Below are positions 16,648 through 25,814 of a stretch of DNA of 64,000 nt, piece by piece. Source of the DNA: Bacteroidota bacterium (lineage in GTDB: Bacteria; Bacteroidota; Bacteroidia; Cytophagales; Cytophagaceae). The stretch spans positions 1 to 64,000 of the forward strand of contig JAEYZG010000033.1 of assembly GCA_023428135.1 (NCBI GenBank). The letters run 5' to 3'. Both the position numbers and the translations under genes were made by a program. The notes beneath the pieces were generated by a model. That model saw only the letters and a program-made list of their open reading frames with translations, was not told the DNA's origin and did not search any database. Each line of letters begins with the position of its first letter. The stretch's first letter is position 1.

Positions 16648-17454
16648 TTATCTGCCTTTGAAATACTTTGCAACTGCATGTATAAGATTGGAATGTCCGG
16701 CAGTAAGTATTTCCAATTTATAATTATTCAGATTACGAAGAAAATACTTCATATTCTTCAGATTTATGATTTTGTCATAAGTCCCTAAGAAGAGTTCGAG
16801 CTCTATATTGTTTTCATTAAGGATTGTTGCGATCTTCCTAGTACTGAACTTAAGCTCTCTGAATACGATCCATGAAAAATAAACCCTTCTCCGTTGTGCT
16901 CTGGTAATCATTTGTGTATTAGCAAACCGATGTAGACTTTTATCGAGCAGCCTAAACCTGTTTAGGGCATTTACCACATTATGATAGATTCGGGGCTTTA
17001 CAATGGTTCTTTTGAATATCCCCTGCAGAAGTGTTGGATAAGTGGCAATGTTGTACCAGAAGCTTGTTTTGATGCCATCCGGGGCAATCAGTATCACTTT
17101 ATCAATCTTTGAATAAAAATATTCCAGAATTGAAAGGACAAACTTCCCTCCCATGCTAAATCCTAATAAGCTAAATGTTTCTATTTGTTGACTTTCCAGA
17201 AATCCGGCAAAAAATTTACTCCAGAAATCTTTCTGAAGAGCCTGGTCTCCATATGGCCAATAGCTTTTACCATGAAAAAATAAATCAAAACTGTAAATCG
17301 TATACTCATCTGAAAGTACTTCTTCCAACTCATAGAAATGATTTGAGGTCTGCCCAAAACCATGAAAGGTAAGAAGTACCTTCTTACCTTTCCCTGATTT
17401 GGAGTAATACATGAGCGCCTTTCGGTACTCATGATACCCATATTCTCTTTGCAT
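16648..17454 (-). CDS. Alpha/beta-hydrolase
   Basis: The 268-residue protein has the oxyanion motif FHGFGQ (about residue 31), the nucleophile elbow GFSMGG (about 97-102), a late acid in GTYDKI and the catalytic histidine in TAGHSNLI. This is the standard lipase/esterase/thioesterase triad. The substrate cannot be read. The middle (residues 130-205) forms a basic helical cap. The gene starts 6 bases after the typA stop and is followed by an SDR, so all three are probably co-transcribed. The neighbouring SDR suggests lipid or acyl metabolism, as inference only. Confidence 0.75.
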   Translation of the reverse strand: MQREYGYHEYRKALMYYSKSGKGKKVLLTFHGFGQTSNHFYELEEVLSDEYTIYSFDLFFHGKSYWPYGDQALQKDFWSKFFAGFLESQQIETFSLLGFSMGGKFVLSILEYFYSKIDKVILIAPDGIKTSFWYNIATYPTLLQGIFKRTIVKPRIYHNVVNALNRFRLLDKSLHRFANTQMITRAQRRRVYFSWIVFRELKFSTRKIATILNENNIELELFLGTYDKIINLKNMKYFLRNLNNYKLEILTAGHSNLIHAVAKYFKGR

Positions 17455-17460
17455 TAAAGA

Positions 17461-19275
17461 TTAAGAAACAGTTTCTGATTTCTTAGACATTCTGTTTCTC
17501 TCACCTTCCTCAAGATAAATCTTACGCATTCTCATACTCTTTGGAGTAACTTCAAGGTATTCATCTCCCTGAATATATTCCATAGACTCTTCTAATGAGA
17601 AGTTTATTTTTGGAGCAATTTTAACGTTGTCGTCAGAACCAGAAGCACGCATGTTAGTTAATTTCTTACCTTTCAAAATGTTTACAACAAGGTCATTACC
17701 TCTTGTATGCTCACCGATTACCTGTCCCATATAAATCTCTTCTCCCGGATCAACAAAGAAAAATCCTCTGTCCTGAAGTTTATCGATTGCATATGCAGTT
17801 GTGGTACCAGTTTCCATAGAAATTAAAGACCCGCTCAATCTACCTGGAATTGCACCTTTATATGGCTCGTATGATTTAAATCTGTGAGTCATAATTGCCT
17901 CACCTGCAGTTGCAGTAAGTACGTTATTTCTCAGACCTATAATTCCTCTTGAAGGTATATTAAATTCAAGATGTTGAAGATCACCTTTTGGTTCCATGAT
18001 TGACAACTCACCTTTTCTCTGAGTTACAAGTTCGATTACTTTACCTGCAGTTGTTTCAGGAACGTCTACAACCAATATCTCTACAGGCTCACATTTCTGA
18101 CCATCAATTTCTTTAAATATTACCTGAGGCTGTCCAACTTGTAATTCATAACCTTCTCTTCTCATTGTTTCAATTAAAACTGACAAGTGAAGGATACCTC
18201 TACCGAAAACCAGAAATTTATCCTCAGTGTCAGTCTCAACAACCCTCAATGCAAGGTTTTTCTCTGTTTCCTTCATTAATCTATCTCTAAGGTGACGAGA
18301 AGTAACAAACTTACCTTCTTTACCGAAGAAAGGACTGTTATTGATTGTAAACAACATACTCATGGTAGGCTCGTCTACAGCTATTCTTTCCAGTGGCTCA
18401 GGATTTTCAGCATCAGTAAGTGTATCACCGATCTCAAAATCATCAAGACCTGTTACAGCACAGATATCTCCTGCTGATACTGATTCTACTTTCAATTTTC
18501 CAAGACCTTCAAATACGTGAAGTTCTTTTATTTTCACTTTCTTAACGGAACCGTCAGCTTTAGTAAGTGCCATGTTTGCACCTTCTTTCAGCTCGCCTCT
18601 GAAAACTCTTCCGATTGCAATTCTTCCCTGGTAAGCTGAATAATCAAGAGAGGTAACCTGCATTTGAGGTATCCCTTCAGGACGTGGAGCTTCTGGTATG
18701 TGCTCTACGATAGCGTCAATCAATGGAATAATTGAATCTGTAGGATTCCTGAAATCTGGTCCCATCCATCCTTGTTTAGATGAGCCATACATAGTAACAA
18801 AGTCAAGCTGATCTTCCGTAGCTCCAAGGTTGAACATCAAATCAAATACTGACTCATGAACTTCATCCGGACGACAATTTTCTTTATCTACTTTATTTAC
18901 AACGACGATCGGCTTTAAACCAAGATTCAGCGCTTTGCCCAATACGAATCTTGTCTGAGGCATTGGCCCTTCAAACGCATCGACAAGCAAAATAACACCG
19001 TCTGCCATTTTCAAAACACGCTCTACCTCACCACCAAAGTCGGCGTGACCGGGAGTATCTATAATATTTATTTTTATACCTTTATATCTTACGGAAACGT
19101 TTTTCGCAAGAATGGTAATACCTCTTTCCCTTTCAAGATCATTGTTATCCAGAAGCAGATCGTTAAACTCCTGGTTTTCTCTAAAGATTTTAGAGGCATG
19201 AATGATCTTGTCTACCAGGGTAGTTTTACCGTGGTCAACGTGTGCTATAATTGCAATATTCCTGATGCTTTGCAT
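17461..19275 (-). CDS. typA: Ribosome-associated GTPase TypA/BipA
   Basis: The 604-residue translational GTPase has AHVDHGKTTL (G1, residues 10-19), RGITI (G2), DTPGHADFGGEV (G3), NKVDKE (G4) and the EF-G-like domains III and V. It also has the C-terminal region typical of BipA (RASGSDD and GDEYLEVTPKSMRMRK). It binds 70S ribosomes in a GTP-dependent way and is needed for ribosome assembly or growth under stress, for example cold. Length and motifs are complete. It heads an operon with a hydrolase and an SDR and is divergent from metG. A lone TAATTTTG element at 19305-19298 may be its -7 box. Confidence 0.96.
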   Translation of the reverse strand: MQSIRNIAIIAHVDHGKTTLVDKIIHASKIFRENQEFNDLLLDNNDLERERGITILAKNVSVRYKGIKINIIDTPGHADFGGEVERVLKMADGVILLVDAFEGPMPQTRFVLGKALNLGLKPIVVVNKVDKENCRPDEVHESVFDLMFNLGATEDQLDFVTMYGSSKQGWMGPDFRNPTDSIIPLIDAIVEHIPEAPRPEGIPQMQVTSLDYSAYQGRIAIGRVFRGELKEGANMALTKADGSVKKVKIKELHVFEGLGKLKVESVSAGDICAVTGLDDFEIGDTLTDAENPEPLERIAVDEPTMSMLFTINNSPFFGKEGKFVTSRHLRDRLMKETEKNLALRVVETDTEDKFLVFGRGILHLSVLIETMRREGYELQVGQPQVIFKEIDGQKCEPVEILVVDVPETTAGKVIELVTQRKGELSIMEPKGDLQHLEFNIPSRGIIGLRNNVLTATAGEAIMTHRFKSYEPYKGAIPGRLSGSLISMETGTTTAYAIDKLQDRGFFFVDPGEEIYMGQVIGEHTRGNDLVVNILKGKKLTNMRASGSDDNVKIAPKINFSLEESMEYIQGDEYLEVTPKSMRMRKIYLEEGERNRMSKKSETVS

Positions 19276-19542
19276 ATATTTTGTGAAAACTAAGCTGCAA
19301 AATTAAAAAAATAGTTTCGAATTGCTTAGTAATTAGGTTAATTTCTGACGAAGAACCTCAATAATTCTTCCCTAATAGCCCTAAACTATACTCAAAAGCC
19401 TATTTCTTATTGTTTTAGTCCTAACACGACTTGTTTAAAAATAGTTGACCTTGCGAAAGAAAAAGTAAATTTTCTGATTGCACCAGTTATATTTGCACTC
19501 CATAATTAAAAAACCGAACAGCCTTTGGTCTGTTTTCTCAAA

Positions 19543-19550
19543 TATATTTG
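19543..19550 (+). promoter_or_regulatory. Candidate -7 element of metG
   Basis: TATATTTG lies 16 bases before the metG ATG. The nearest TTTG (19524-19527) is only 15 bases upstream, shorter than the usual 19-21. A second TATATTTG is at 19488-19495, also without a good partner. Confidence 0.35.
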
Positions 19551-19566
19551 TTCTTACTTTTAGCTT

Positions 19567-21621
19567 ATGAGTAAAAATTACAAAAGACATACAATTACTG
19601 CGGCTTTGCCTTATGCTAACGGTCCTGTACATATTGGTCACCTAGCCGGTGTATATGTCCCTGCAGACATTTACGCAAGATATCTAAGACTCAAGGAAGA
19701 AGATGTACTCTTTGTCTGCGGATCGGATGAACATGGTGTTCCAATTACTATAAGAGCTAAAAAAGAAGGCATTACGCCGCAACAGGCAGTTGATAAATAC
19801 CACACTATTATTAAAGATTCTTTCAAAGATTTCGGAATATCCTTTAATATTTACTCCAGGACTTCTGCTAAAGTACACCACGAAACTTCTTCAGAGTTTT
19901 TTAAAACACTTTACAATAAAGGTATTTTCGAAGAAAAAGTAACAGAACAATACTTTGATCCTAAAGCACTTCAATTTCTGGCAGATAGATATATCGAAGG
20001 AACGTGCCCGAAATGCGGCTTTGAAAAGGCCTATGGAGATCAGTGTGAAAACTGCGGAAGCACTTTAAGTCCTGCCGAACTTATAAATCCTCACTCTACG
20101 CTAAGTGGAGAAAAACCTGTATTAAAATCTACCAAACACTGGTACTTACCTCTTGACAAATATGAAAACTGGTTAAGAGAATGGATACTGGAAGGACATA
20201 AAGAATGGAAAGCTAATGTTTACGGACAGTGCAAATCCTGGATAGACCAGGGACTACAGCCACGTGCGGTAACCAGAGATCTTGACTGGGGAGTACCAGT
20301 TCCTCTTCCTGGCACTGAAGGAAAAGTACTTTATGTATGGTTCGATGCTCCAATCGGTTATATTTCAGCAACCAAGGACTGGGCACAACAACAGGGAACC
20401 CCGGAGGCATGGGCACAATACTGGCAGAATGAAGACACAAAACTTGTACATTTTATAGGAAAAGATAACATCGTATTCCATTGTGTTATCTTCCCTGTAA
20501 TGCTGAAGACACACGGAGATTATATACTCCCTGATAATGTACCGGCAAATGAATTCCTGAACCTGGAAGGAAACAAAATATCTACCTCAAGAAACTGGGC
20601 TGTATGGCTTCATGAGTATCTTCAGGAGTTTCCAGGTAAAGCGGACGTTCTTAGATATGTTCTTTGCGCTAATGCTCCGGAAACCAAAGACAATGATTTT
20701 ACATGGAAAGATTTTCAGGCTAGAAATAACAATGAACTGGTTGCCATCTTTGGAAACTTTGTAAACCGAGCAGTGGTACTTACTCACAAAAACTATGAAG
20801 GTATTGTTCCAGCTCAGGGCAAACTTGAAAGTATAGACAAAGAAGTACTTGAAAAACTGAAAGAATTGCCTGAAAAAGTCGCTGGTTCCATTGAAGCATA
20901 CAGATTCAGGGAGGCATTAACTTTCATGATGGAACTAGCTAGAGTTGGCAATAAATACTTAGCCGATACCGAACCATGGAAGCTGATCAAAACAGATGAA
21001 TCTCGAGTTAAAACAATTCTGAATATCAGCCTTCAGATATCTGCCAGTCTTGCTATTCTTGCAGAACCGTTTATGCCATATACAGCCGCAAAGCTTTCAG
21101 AAATGTTGGGATTAGAAAAGCTATCCTGGAAAGATGCGGGAAAGGACAACCTGGTGATCAGCGGTCATCAGCTTAAAACGGGAGGTTTATTATTTGATAA
21201 AATAGAAGATGCTACCATTGAGGCTCAGGTTAAAAAACTTCAGGACACCAAAATAGCTAATGAACTTGCAAGCAAGACCGTAGCGTCGGAAAAACCCGCA
21301 GTTCAGTTTGATGACTTTACTCAAATGGACATTCGTATTGCAACCATTATTGAAGCAGAAAAAGTAGCAAAAACCAAAAAGCTTCTTAAACTGAAACTTG
21401 ATACAGGTATCGATACAAGAACAGTAGTAAGTGGTATTGCAGAATACTATGAACCGGAAAAAATTATCGGTCAGCAGGTTTGTCTGTTAGCGAACCTCGC
21501 TCCCAGAGAAATAAAAGGAATTGAGTCTAAAGGAATGATTTTAATGGCAGAAGATAAAGATGGGAAATTATCGTTTGTGAGTCCGGTTAATAAAATTACT
21601 AATGGAGGAACTGTAAGTTAA
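19567..21621 (+). CDS. metG: Methionyl-tRNA synthetase
   Basis: This 684-residue class I aminoacyl-tRNA synthetase has VHIGH (residues 21-25), a zinc knuckle CPKCGFEKAYGDQCENCG (about 140-160) and a KMSKS-equivalent loop reading KISTS near residue 336. A C-terminal tRNA-binding OB domain begins about residue 578 (FDDFTQMDIRIATI). This long zinc-containing form with the appended EMAP-like domain is common in Bacteroidetes. It charges initiator and elongator tRNA-Met. A terminator follows at 21649. Confidence 0.97.
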   Translation: MSKNYKRHTITAALPYANGPVHIGHLAGVYVPADIYARYLRLKEEDVLFVCGSDEHGVPITIRAKKEGITPQQAVDKYHTIIKDSFKDFGISFNIYSRTSAKVHHETSSEFFKTLYNKGIFEEKVTEQYFDPKALQFLADRYIEGTCPKCGFEKAYGDQCENCGSTLSPAELINPHSTLSGEKPVLKSTKHWYLPLDKYENWLREWILEGHKEWKANVYGQCKSWIDQGLQPRAVTRDLDWGVPVPLPGTEGKVLYVWFDAPIGYISATKDWAQQQGTPEAWAQYWQNEDTKLVHFIGKDNIVFHCVIFPVMLKTHGDYILPDNVPANEFLNLEGNKISTSRNWAVWLHEYLQEFPGKADVLRYVLCANAPETKDNDFTWKDFQARNNNELVAIFGNFVNRAVVLTHKNYEGIVPAQGKLESIDKEVLEKLKELPEKVAGSIEAYRFREALTFMMELARVGNKYLADTEPWKLIKTDESRVKTILNISLQISASLAILAEPFMPYTAAKLSEMLGLEKLSWKDAGKDNLVISGHQLKTGGLLFDKIEDATIEAQVKKLQDTKIANELASKTVASEKPAVQFDDFTQMDIRIATIIEAEKVAKTKKLLKLKLDTGIDTRTVVSGIAEYYEPEKIIGQQVCLLANLAPREIKGIESKGMILMAEDKDGKLSFVSPVNKITNGGTVS

Positions 21622-21648
21622 AACCAGTTTTTTTTTCGCCAAATCATT

Positions 21649-21677
21649 AAAGCCCGATTAAAATTGGGCTTTTTTTA
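21649..21677 (+). terminator. Terminator of metG
   Basis: An 11-bp stem with one wobble pair (21649-21659 and 21662-21672) is followed by a T-run. It lies 27 bases past the metG stop. Confidence 0.8.
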
Positions 21678-22223
21678 TACCCAGTTTTTGAGAGATTAAA
21701 AGCAAAAGAGTTAAATGTTTAAACATGCAAGTTGATAAAAGTTAAAAACTTACAATTTATTTTTTAACCAAAAAAAACTATAAATTACTCCAGCCAAAAT
21801 AATATTATCTAATATAAGCAACCGTTCACATTAAAAATAACCTTATTCATACAAAAAAACAGTCTTAAAAAGCCATTTTAAAAACACATAAATTACATCA
21901 AAATTTATACTTATTAAAAAAAATCCTGCAATTAACTACAACCTTTCTTATGCAAAAAGTATCTATATTCTGTAAGTCTTAAATAGGGACTGAATATAAA
22001 ACTCAAATCTTTTTGATATTTTTTTTATATTTTTTTAATATCTTTTTACCTGGGGACCCCTTCGAGAAATCTAAGGGGTCTTTTTTTATGTTATTTTTTT
22101 TAAAAGGTCAACAACCAAGGTTAATTTAAGTATCAACAATTCAAAAAAGGAATCTCACTCGCCCCTGCCACAATACTTCAAGTAAATCAGCCTTCCTTTC
22201 CACTATAAATTCATTTTGACTCT
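21678..22223. other. Long AT-rich gap, possible small-RNA locus
   Basis: Nearly 550 bases separate metG from pth. I find no coding frame. A strong plus-strand terminator at 22055-22087 has no gene before it apart from metG, which already has its own terminator. An untranslated RNA may therefore end there. No clear promoter was found. Confidence 0.4.
22055..22087 (+). terminator. Orphan terminator
   Basis: Perfect arms GACCCCTT/AAGGGGTC (22055-22062 and 22073-22080) are followed by seven T. No T-run follows on the opposite strand, so it works in the plus direction only, about 430 bases past the metG stop. Confidence 0.8.
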
Positions 22224-22787
22224 TCATTTCGTATTTACAGTATTCATGGCCCTTTCAACTCCAATTGTACAGAATGCCAAAACTCCATCTATAGCCTTAT
22301 CCATAAATATGGGCAACTCATCAAACTCTTTAGATGTAAATTTCCCTAATACATAATCAACCTGACGTCCTTTAGAAAACTCACTTCCTACTCCGAATCG
22401 TAACCTTGGATATACCTCACTACCTAATACCTGTTGAATATTCCCCAGACCATTATGTCCGCCATTTGACCCCTTACTTCGCATTCTTAAAGTACCATAA
22501 GGCAAGGCTATATCGTCCGTAATTACCATAATATTTTCCGCAGGAACATTCTCTGTTTTCATCCAGTAGTTTACAGCCTTACCACTTAAATTCATAAAGG
22601 TAGTGGGTTTTATAAGCATAAGTGTTCTACCCTTATATTTATATTCTGCTACAAATGCATATCGATCTGACCGAAACTTCAACCCTTCCTTATCGGCAAG
22701 GCGATCCAATACAAGAAAACCAATATTATGCCTCGTCAACTCATACTCAGGACCAATATTTCCCAAACCAAATATTAAATATTTCAT
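22224..22787 (-). CDS. pth: Peptidyl-tRNA hydrolase
   Basis: The 187-residue enzyme releases stalled peptidyl-tRNAs by cutting the ester bond. FGLGNIGPEYE has the conserved Asn10, TRHNIGF has the catalytic His20, and KPTTFMNLSG, TDDIALPYG and SNGGHNGL are all present. I place the start at ATG 22787, since MKYLIFGLGN matches the family, rather than 18 residues upstream. It is last in a prs-rplY-pth run, an order common in bacteria. Confidence 0.95.
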   Translation of the reverse strand: MKYLIFGLGNIGPEYELTRHNIGFLVLDRLADKEGLKFRSDRYAFVAEYKYKGRTLMLIKPTTFMNLSGKAVNYWMKTENVPAENIMVITDDIALPYGTLRMRSKGSNGGHNGLGNIQQVLGSEVYPRLRFGVGSEFSKGRQVDYVLGKFTSKEFDELPIFMDKAIDGVLAFCTIGVERAMNTVNTK

Positions 22788-22874
22788 AATGAAAATTTTA
22801 CCAAAGTCTATAAAAACATAAATCCTATCTGCCAAAGACAAATAGGATTTAAAACTATAAAATTAATTACTTAC

Positions 22875-23450
22875 TTATTTCTTTTCTTCTTCAGCAGCTC
22901 CTCTTAGTGCTCTCGTTGTTTCAACGCTAACAACAGGAAGTGCTTTATTATTCAAGAAAGTAAAGTTTCCAGACTTAAGATCAGAAATTCTTAAAGACTT
23001 TCCGATTTCAAGAGCAGAAATATCAGCTTCTACAAAATCAGGAAGATTTTTTGGAAGCGCTTTTACTTTAACTTTTTTCAGTTTAGAAATCAGTTTACCT
23101 CCTTTGATAACACCTGGAGAAGTACCTGTAATTCTAACCGGAACATCCATTTTAACCTCTTTATCTTCTTTCAAAAGAAGAAAATCTGCATGAAGGATCA
23201 TATCATTAACAGGATGGAATTGAATATCCTGAAGAATACATGAATATTTTTTCCCTTCAACAGTAAGATCTACTTTGTAAGCATTTGGAGTGTACACAAG
23301 GTCTCTGAAAAGAAACATTGGCGCATAGAAATGAACCTGATCTTCACCACCGTAAAGTACGCATGGCACATTAGCATCAAGTCTAAGCTGCTTAGACTCT
23401 CTTTTACCGAGATTTGCTCTTTTAAACCCTATAATCTCTAATGAATTCAT
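22875..23450 (-). CDS. rplY: 50S ribosomal protein L25 (long CTC form)
   Basis: The 191-residue protein has the 5S-rRNA-binding L25 domain (about 1-95, with KRANLGKRESKQLR, NVPCVLYGG and ILQDIQFHPV) and the C-terminal TL5/CTC beta-domain (about 96-185, VPVRITGTSPGVIKGGKL). It binds 5S rRNA in the large subunit. It lies 17 bases after prs and 87 bases before pth on the same strand. Confidence 0.95.
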   Translation of the reverse strand: MNSLEIIGFKRANLGKRESKQLRLDANVPCVLYGGEDQVHFYAPMFLFRDLVYTPNAYKVDLTVEGKKYSCILQDIQFHPVNDMILHADFLLLKEDKEVKMDVPVRITGTSPGVIKGGKLISKLKKVKVKALPKNLPDFVEADISALEIGKSLRISDLKSGNFTFLNNKALPVVSVETTRALRGAAEEEKK

Positions 23451-23467
23451 TGTGTTTTATAATTTAA

Positions 23468-24397
23468 TTAAATAATAAATAGCGAACTGATAGAATCGTT
23501 ATCCTGAAGCTTTCTGATTGCCTTCGCAAACAATTCGGCAACGGTCAACACTCTGATCTTTGGTGATTCTTGTTTTAACGGAAGGGTATCTGTAATAACC
23601 AGCTCTGTCAAAACTGAATTTTCTATATTATCCAGCGCCTTACCAGAAAGAACGCCGTGTGTACAAATTGCTCTTACACTTTTTGCACCTTTATCCATGA
23701 TGATCTGCGAAGCTTTGCAAAGTGTGCCTCCAGTATCCACAAGGTCATCCACTAAAACTACGTTAGCACCTTCAACATCACCGATAAGTTGCATAGAAGC
23801 AATTTCGTTTGCTCTCTTTCTATGTTTATCACAAAGAACAAGATCTACTTCCATAATTTTTGCAAATCCTCTGGCTCTTGCCACACCTCCTACATCCGGA
23901 GAAGCGAATATTAAATTCTCAAGATTTAAAGACCTAAGATAAGGAATAAAGATTGCTGCACCATCCAAGTGATCAACAGGAAAATCAAAAAATCCCTGAA
24001 TTTGACCAGCATGAAGATCGCAGGTCATAAGGCGATCAGCACCAGCAGCTGAAAGGAGATTTGCTACAAGTTTCGCAGCAATAGGTACTCTTGGTTTGTC
24101 TTTTCTATCCTGACGGGCATAGCCAAAGTATGGCACAACAACAGTTACATAAGCTGCGGAAGCTCTTCTTGCCGCATCAATCATCAGCAGAAGCTCCATA
24201 AGGTTATCTGCATTAGGGAATGTCGACTGAATCAGAAAAACATCGTAACCTCTGACAGATTCATCAAATGATACATATATTTCGCCATCACTGAATCTTT
24301 GCTGAGTTACAGCACCAAGTTGCTTTCCGTAGAAATTAGCAATTTTCTCTGCCAGGTATTTGGAGTTAGTTCCGGAGAAGAGCTTTATGTAAGACAT
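23468..24397 (-). CDS. prs: Ribose-phosphate pyrophosphokinase
   Basis: The 309-residue enzyme makes PRPP from ribose 5-phosphate and ATP for nucleotide, histidine and tryptophan synthesis. FSGTNSKYLAEKIA opens the N-domain. GYARQDRKDKPR, CDLHAGQIQGFF and the PRPP loop VVLVDDLVDTGGT are complete. I choose ATG 24397 (MSYIKLFSG). A longer reading from 24532 would run back through the tRNA-Gln gene. A terminator lies 35-60 bases before this start, so prs needs its own promoter or read-through. Confidence 0.96.
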   Translation of the reverse strand: MSYIKLFSGTNSKYLAEKIANFYGKQLGAVTQQRFSDGEIYVSFDESVRGYDVFLIQSTFPNADNLMELLLMIDAARRASAAYVTVVVPYFGYARQDRKDKPRVPIAAKLVANLLSAAGADRLMTCDLHAGQIQGFFDFPVDHLDGAAIFIPYLRSLNLENLIFASPDVGGVARARGFAKIMEVDLVLCDKHRKRANEIASMQLIGDVEGANVVLVDDLVDTGGTLCKASQIIMDKGAKSVRAICTHGVLSGKALDNIENSVLTELVITDTLPLKQESPKIRVLTVAELFAKAIRKLQDNDSISSLFII

Positions 24398-24431
24398 ATA
24401 TAGTAAGTTCCCTTTTTCCTTTAAAAAATTA

Positions 24432-24457
24432 ATCCCGGGTCTTTTACAAGCCGGGAT
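24432..24457 (-). terminator. Terminator of tRNA-Gln
   Basis: Arms ATCCCGG/CCGGGAT (24432-24438 and 24451-24457) are followed on the minus strand by TTAATTTTTT. It stands between tRNA-Gln and prs, which have the same direction. Confidence 0.75.
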
Positions 24458-24474
24458 CAATTTTATTTTTGGTG

Positions 24475-24547
24475 TTGTCCGACCAGGTCTCGAACCTGGA
24501 CTCTTCTGAACCAAAATCAGACGTGTTGCCAATTACACCATCGGACA
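24475..24547 (-). tRNA. tRNA-Gln(UUG)
   Basis: The 73-base cloverleaf on the minus strand has acceptor TGTCCGA/TCGGACA beginning with the U1 typical of tRNA-Gln. The anticodon loop TTTTGGT gives anticodon UUG, and the T-loop is TTCGAGA. Confidence 0.95.
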
Positions 24548-24574
24548 AGGCCCCCTAGTTGATGTTTGGGACTG

Positions 24575-24605
24575 CAAAGGTAGAATATTTTCGATTCATC
24601 CCAAA
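24575..24605 (-). promoter_or_regulatory. Promoter of tRNA-Gln
   Basis: On the minus strand, TTTG (24605-24602), 19 bases, then TACCTTTG (24582-24575) match the Bacteroidetes consensus TTTG/TAnnTTTG closely. Initiation would fall about 20-25 bases before the tRNA. Confidence 0.8.
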
Positions 24606-24834
24606 CATTCGCAAAACTTTTTTTTCAATTTCCTTCAGACTTTTGTCAAGAAAACGCCCTTAACTTCCCTTACATTCTGATATTGAGAAATATACTTTTC
24701 TATTTCTTCTTAAAAAAAAATTTCAACTTTTTTTAAAGGAAATCTTTAGATCCTAATCAAAGATTAAAACCACCGAAAAAAAATTCTGAAAGGGAAAAAA
24801 TAAAAGCAAAAAGTAGCTATAAACATTATATAAA
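24606..24834. other. AT-rich spacer
   Basis: Between the tRNA-Gln promoter and the terminator of the next gene I see only AT-rich sequence with A-runs and no gene or clear structure. Confidence 0.5.
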
Positions 24835-24869
24835 ATTGAAAGCCCAGACTTGCAGACTGGGCTTTCAAT
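24835..24869 (-). terminator. Terminator of the lipoprotein gene at 24902
   Basis: Perfect 13-base arms (24835-24847 and 24857-24869) with a 9-base loop are followed on the minus strand by TTTATATAA. T-rich sequence also follows on the plus strand, so it may be bidirectional. Confidence 0.8.
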
Positions 24870-24901
24870 TTTGAAACTTTATGCTTTCTGTTTTCCGCTT
24901 A

Positions 24902-25711
24902 TTAAGGAAGTAAAAGAACTTGTTTTTTCCCTGCTATAGTTATGTTAGAAATCTTATCACAATCGTCCTTACTGCCAAAATCAAAGGTCCTTGTCAATTT
25001 ACCTTCAGGAGTAATGTCAACAATTCCCATAACCGGATAGACCAACCCCTTATCAATAAATAAACAGGACACATAATACACCAAAGGCTTTGTAATCAAA
25101 GCAGTATAAGCTTCTCCATCTCTGGTGATTCCTGTCGCAGTGCCGGTTACGGAATATTCATCATCCGCCAAAATCGTTGCGGAGCCAGAGCCCTCAACAA
25201 ATGTCCTTACTCTTTCAGAATTCCAGTGAGACACCTTTTGACCTTCAAACGTTATTTTACCATTTACAACTTTTATAGACCAGGCGGGAAGTGTATCGGT
25301 AATATTCGTAACAGTTTTTTCTCCTTCAATATGATTACCATTTACATAATAATTATCCAGAGAAAACTTTATAACTGAACCTTTTTCATTGTATTTTCCA
25401 CTATATTGGATTTTGATTTTTCCACTTCTTGCTCTGTTATTATAAGTGCAGCCCGTTCCAAAATCAATAATCAACGAATCACTGCCTACAAAAGAAATAG
25501 AAGGACAACTTCCTGATGATTTGAGATTATTGGCATCAAAAGCATCCAGTCCTATTTTCAAAATGTCATCAAACTCTCTTTGCGAATAACTAAAATCGGC
25601 AGCAGAAGATACATCCTGTTCTGACACTTCGTCTTCTTTTTCCCCACAAGAGAATACTAATAAGCTGGTTAATAGGATAATCAGAGAGGGCGTAAAAAAT
25701 CTTTTTTTCAT
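24902..25711 (-). CDS. Lipoprotein, unknown function
   Basis: The 269-residue protein has a signal peptide ending in the lipobox LVFSC, with the lipidated residue at Cys22, followed by an acidic stretch GEKEDEVSEQD. The body is beta-rich and contains two further cysteines in SGSCPS and GTGCTYNNRARSGKI, the latter resembling domains found in many uncharacterised Bacteroidetes lipoproteins. I choose ATG 25711 (MKKRFF), which gives a standard signal peptide; an upstream ATG at 25729 adds six residues. It is a single-gene unit with its own terminator. Confidence 0.65.
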   Translation of the reverse strand: MKKRFFTPSLIILLTSLLVFSCGEKEDEVSEQDVSSAADFSYSQREFDDILKIGLDAFDANNLKSSGSCPSISFVGSDSLIIDFGTGCTYNNRARSGKIKIQYSGKYNEKGSVIKFSLDNYYVNGNHIEGEKTVTNITDTLPAWSIKVVNGKITFEGQKVSHWNSERVRTFVEGSGSATILADDEYSVTGTATGITRDGEAYTALITKPLVYYVSCLFIDKGLVYPVMGIVDITPEGKLTRTFDFGSKDDCDKISNITIAGKKQVLLLP

Positions 25712-25814
25712 CTTATTGTATAATGGCATGAATGAATATTTTTTAATAAGATTCTTTTACGCAGTGAAATAGTCAAAGTTCTGAAAGAATTATAGCATTC
25801 TGTATTCCAAAAGA

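Noticed and set aside
20213..20440. Minus-strand frame within metG
   Set aside because: It is a shadow of a conserved coding sequence; no start signals.
23468..24532. Extended prs reading with 45 extra N-terminal residues
   Set aside because: The extension is translated through the tRNA-Gln gene and its terminator; the family start is at 24397.
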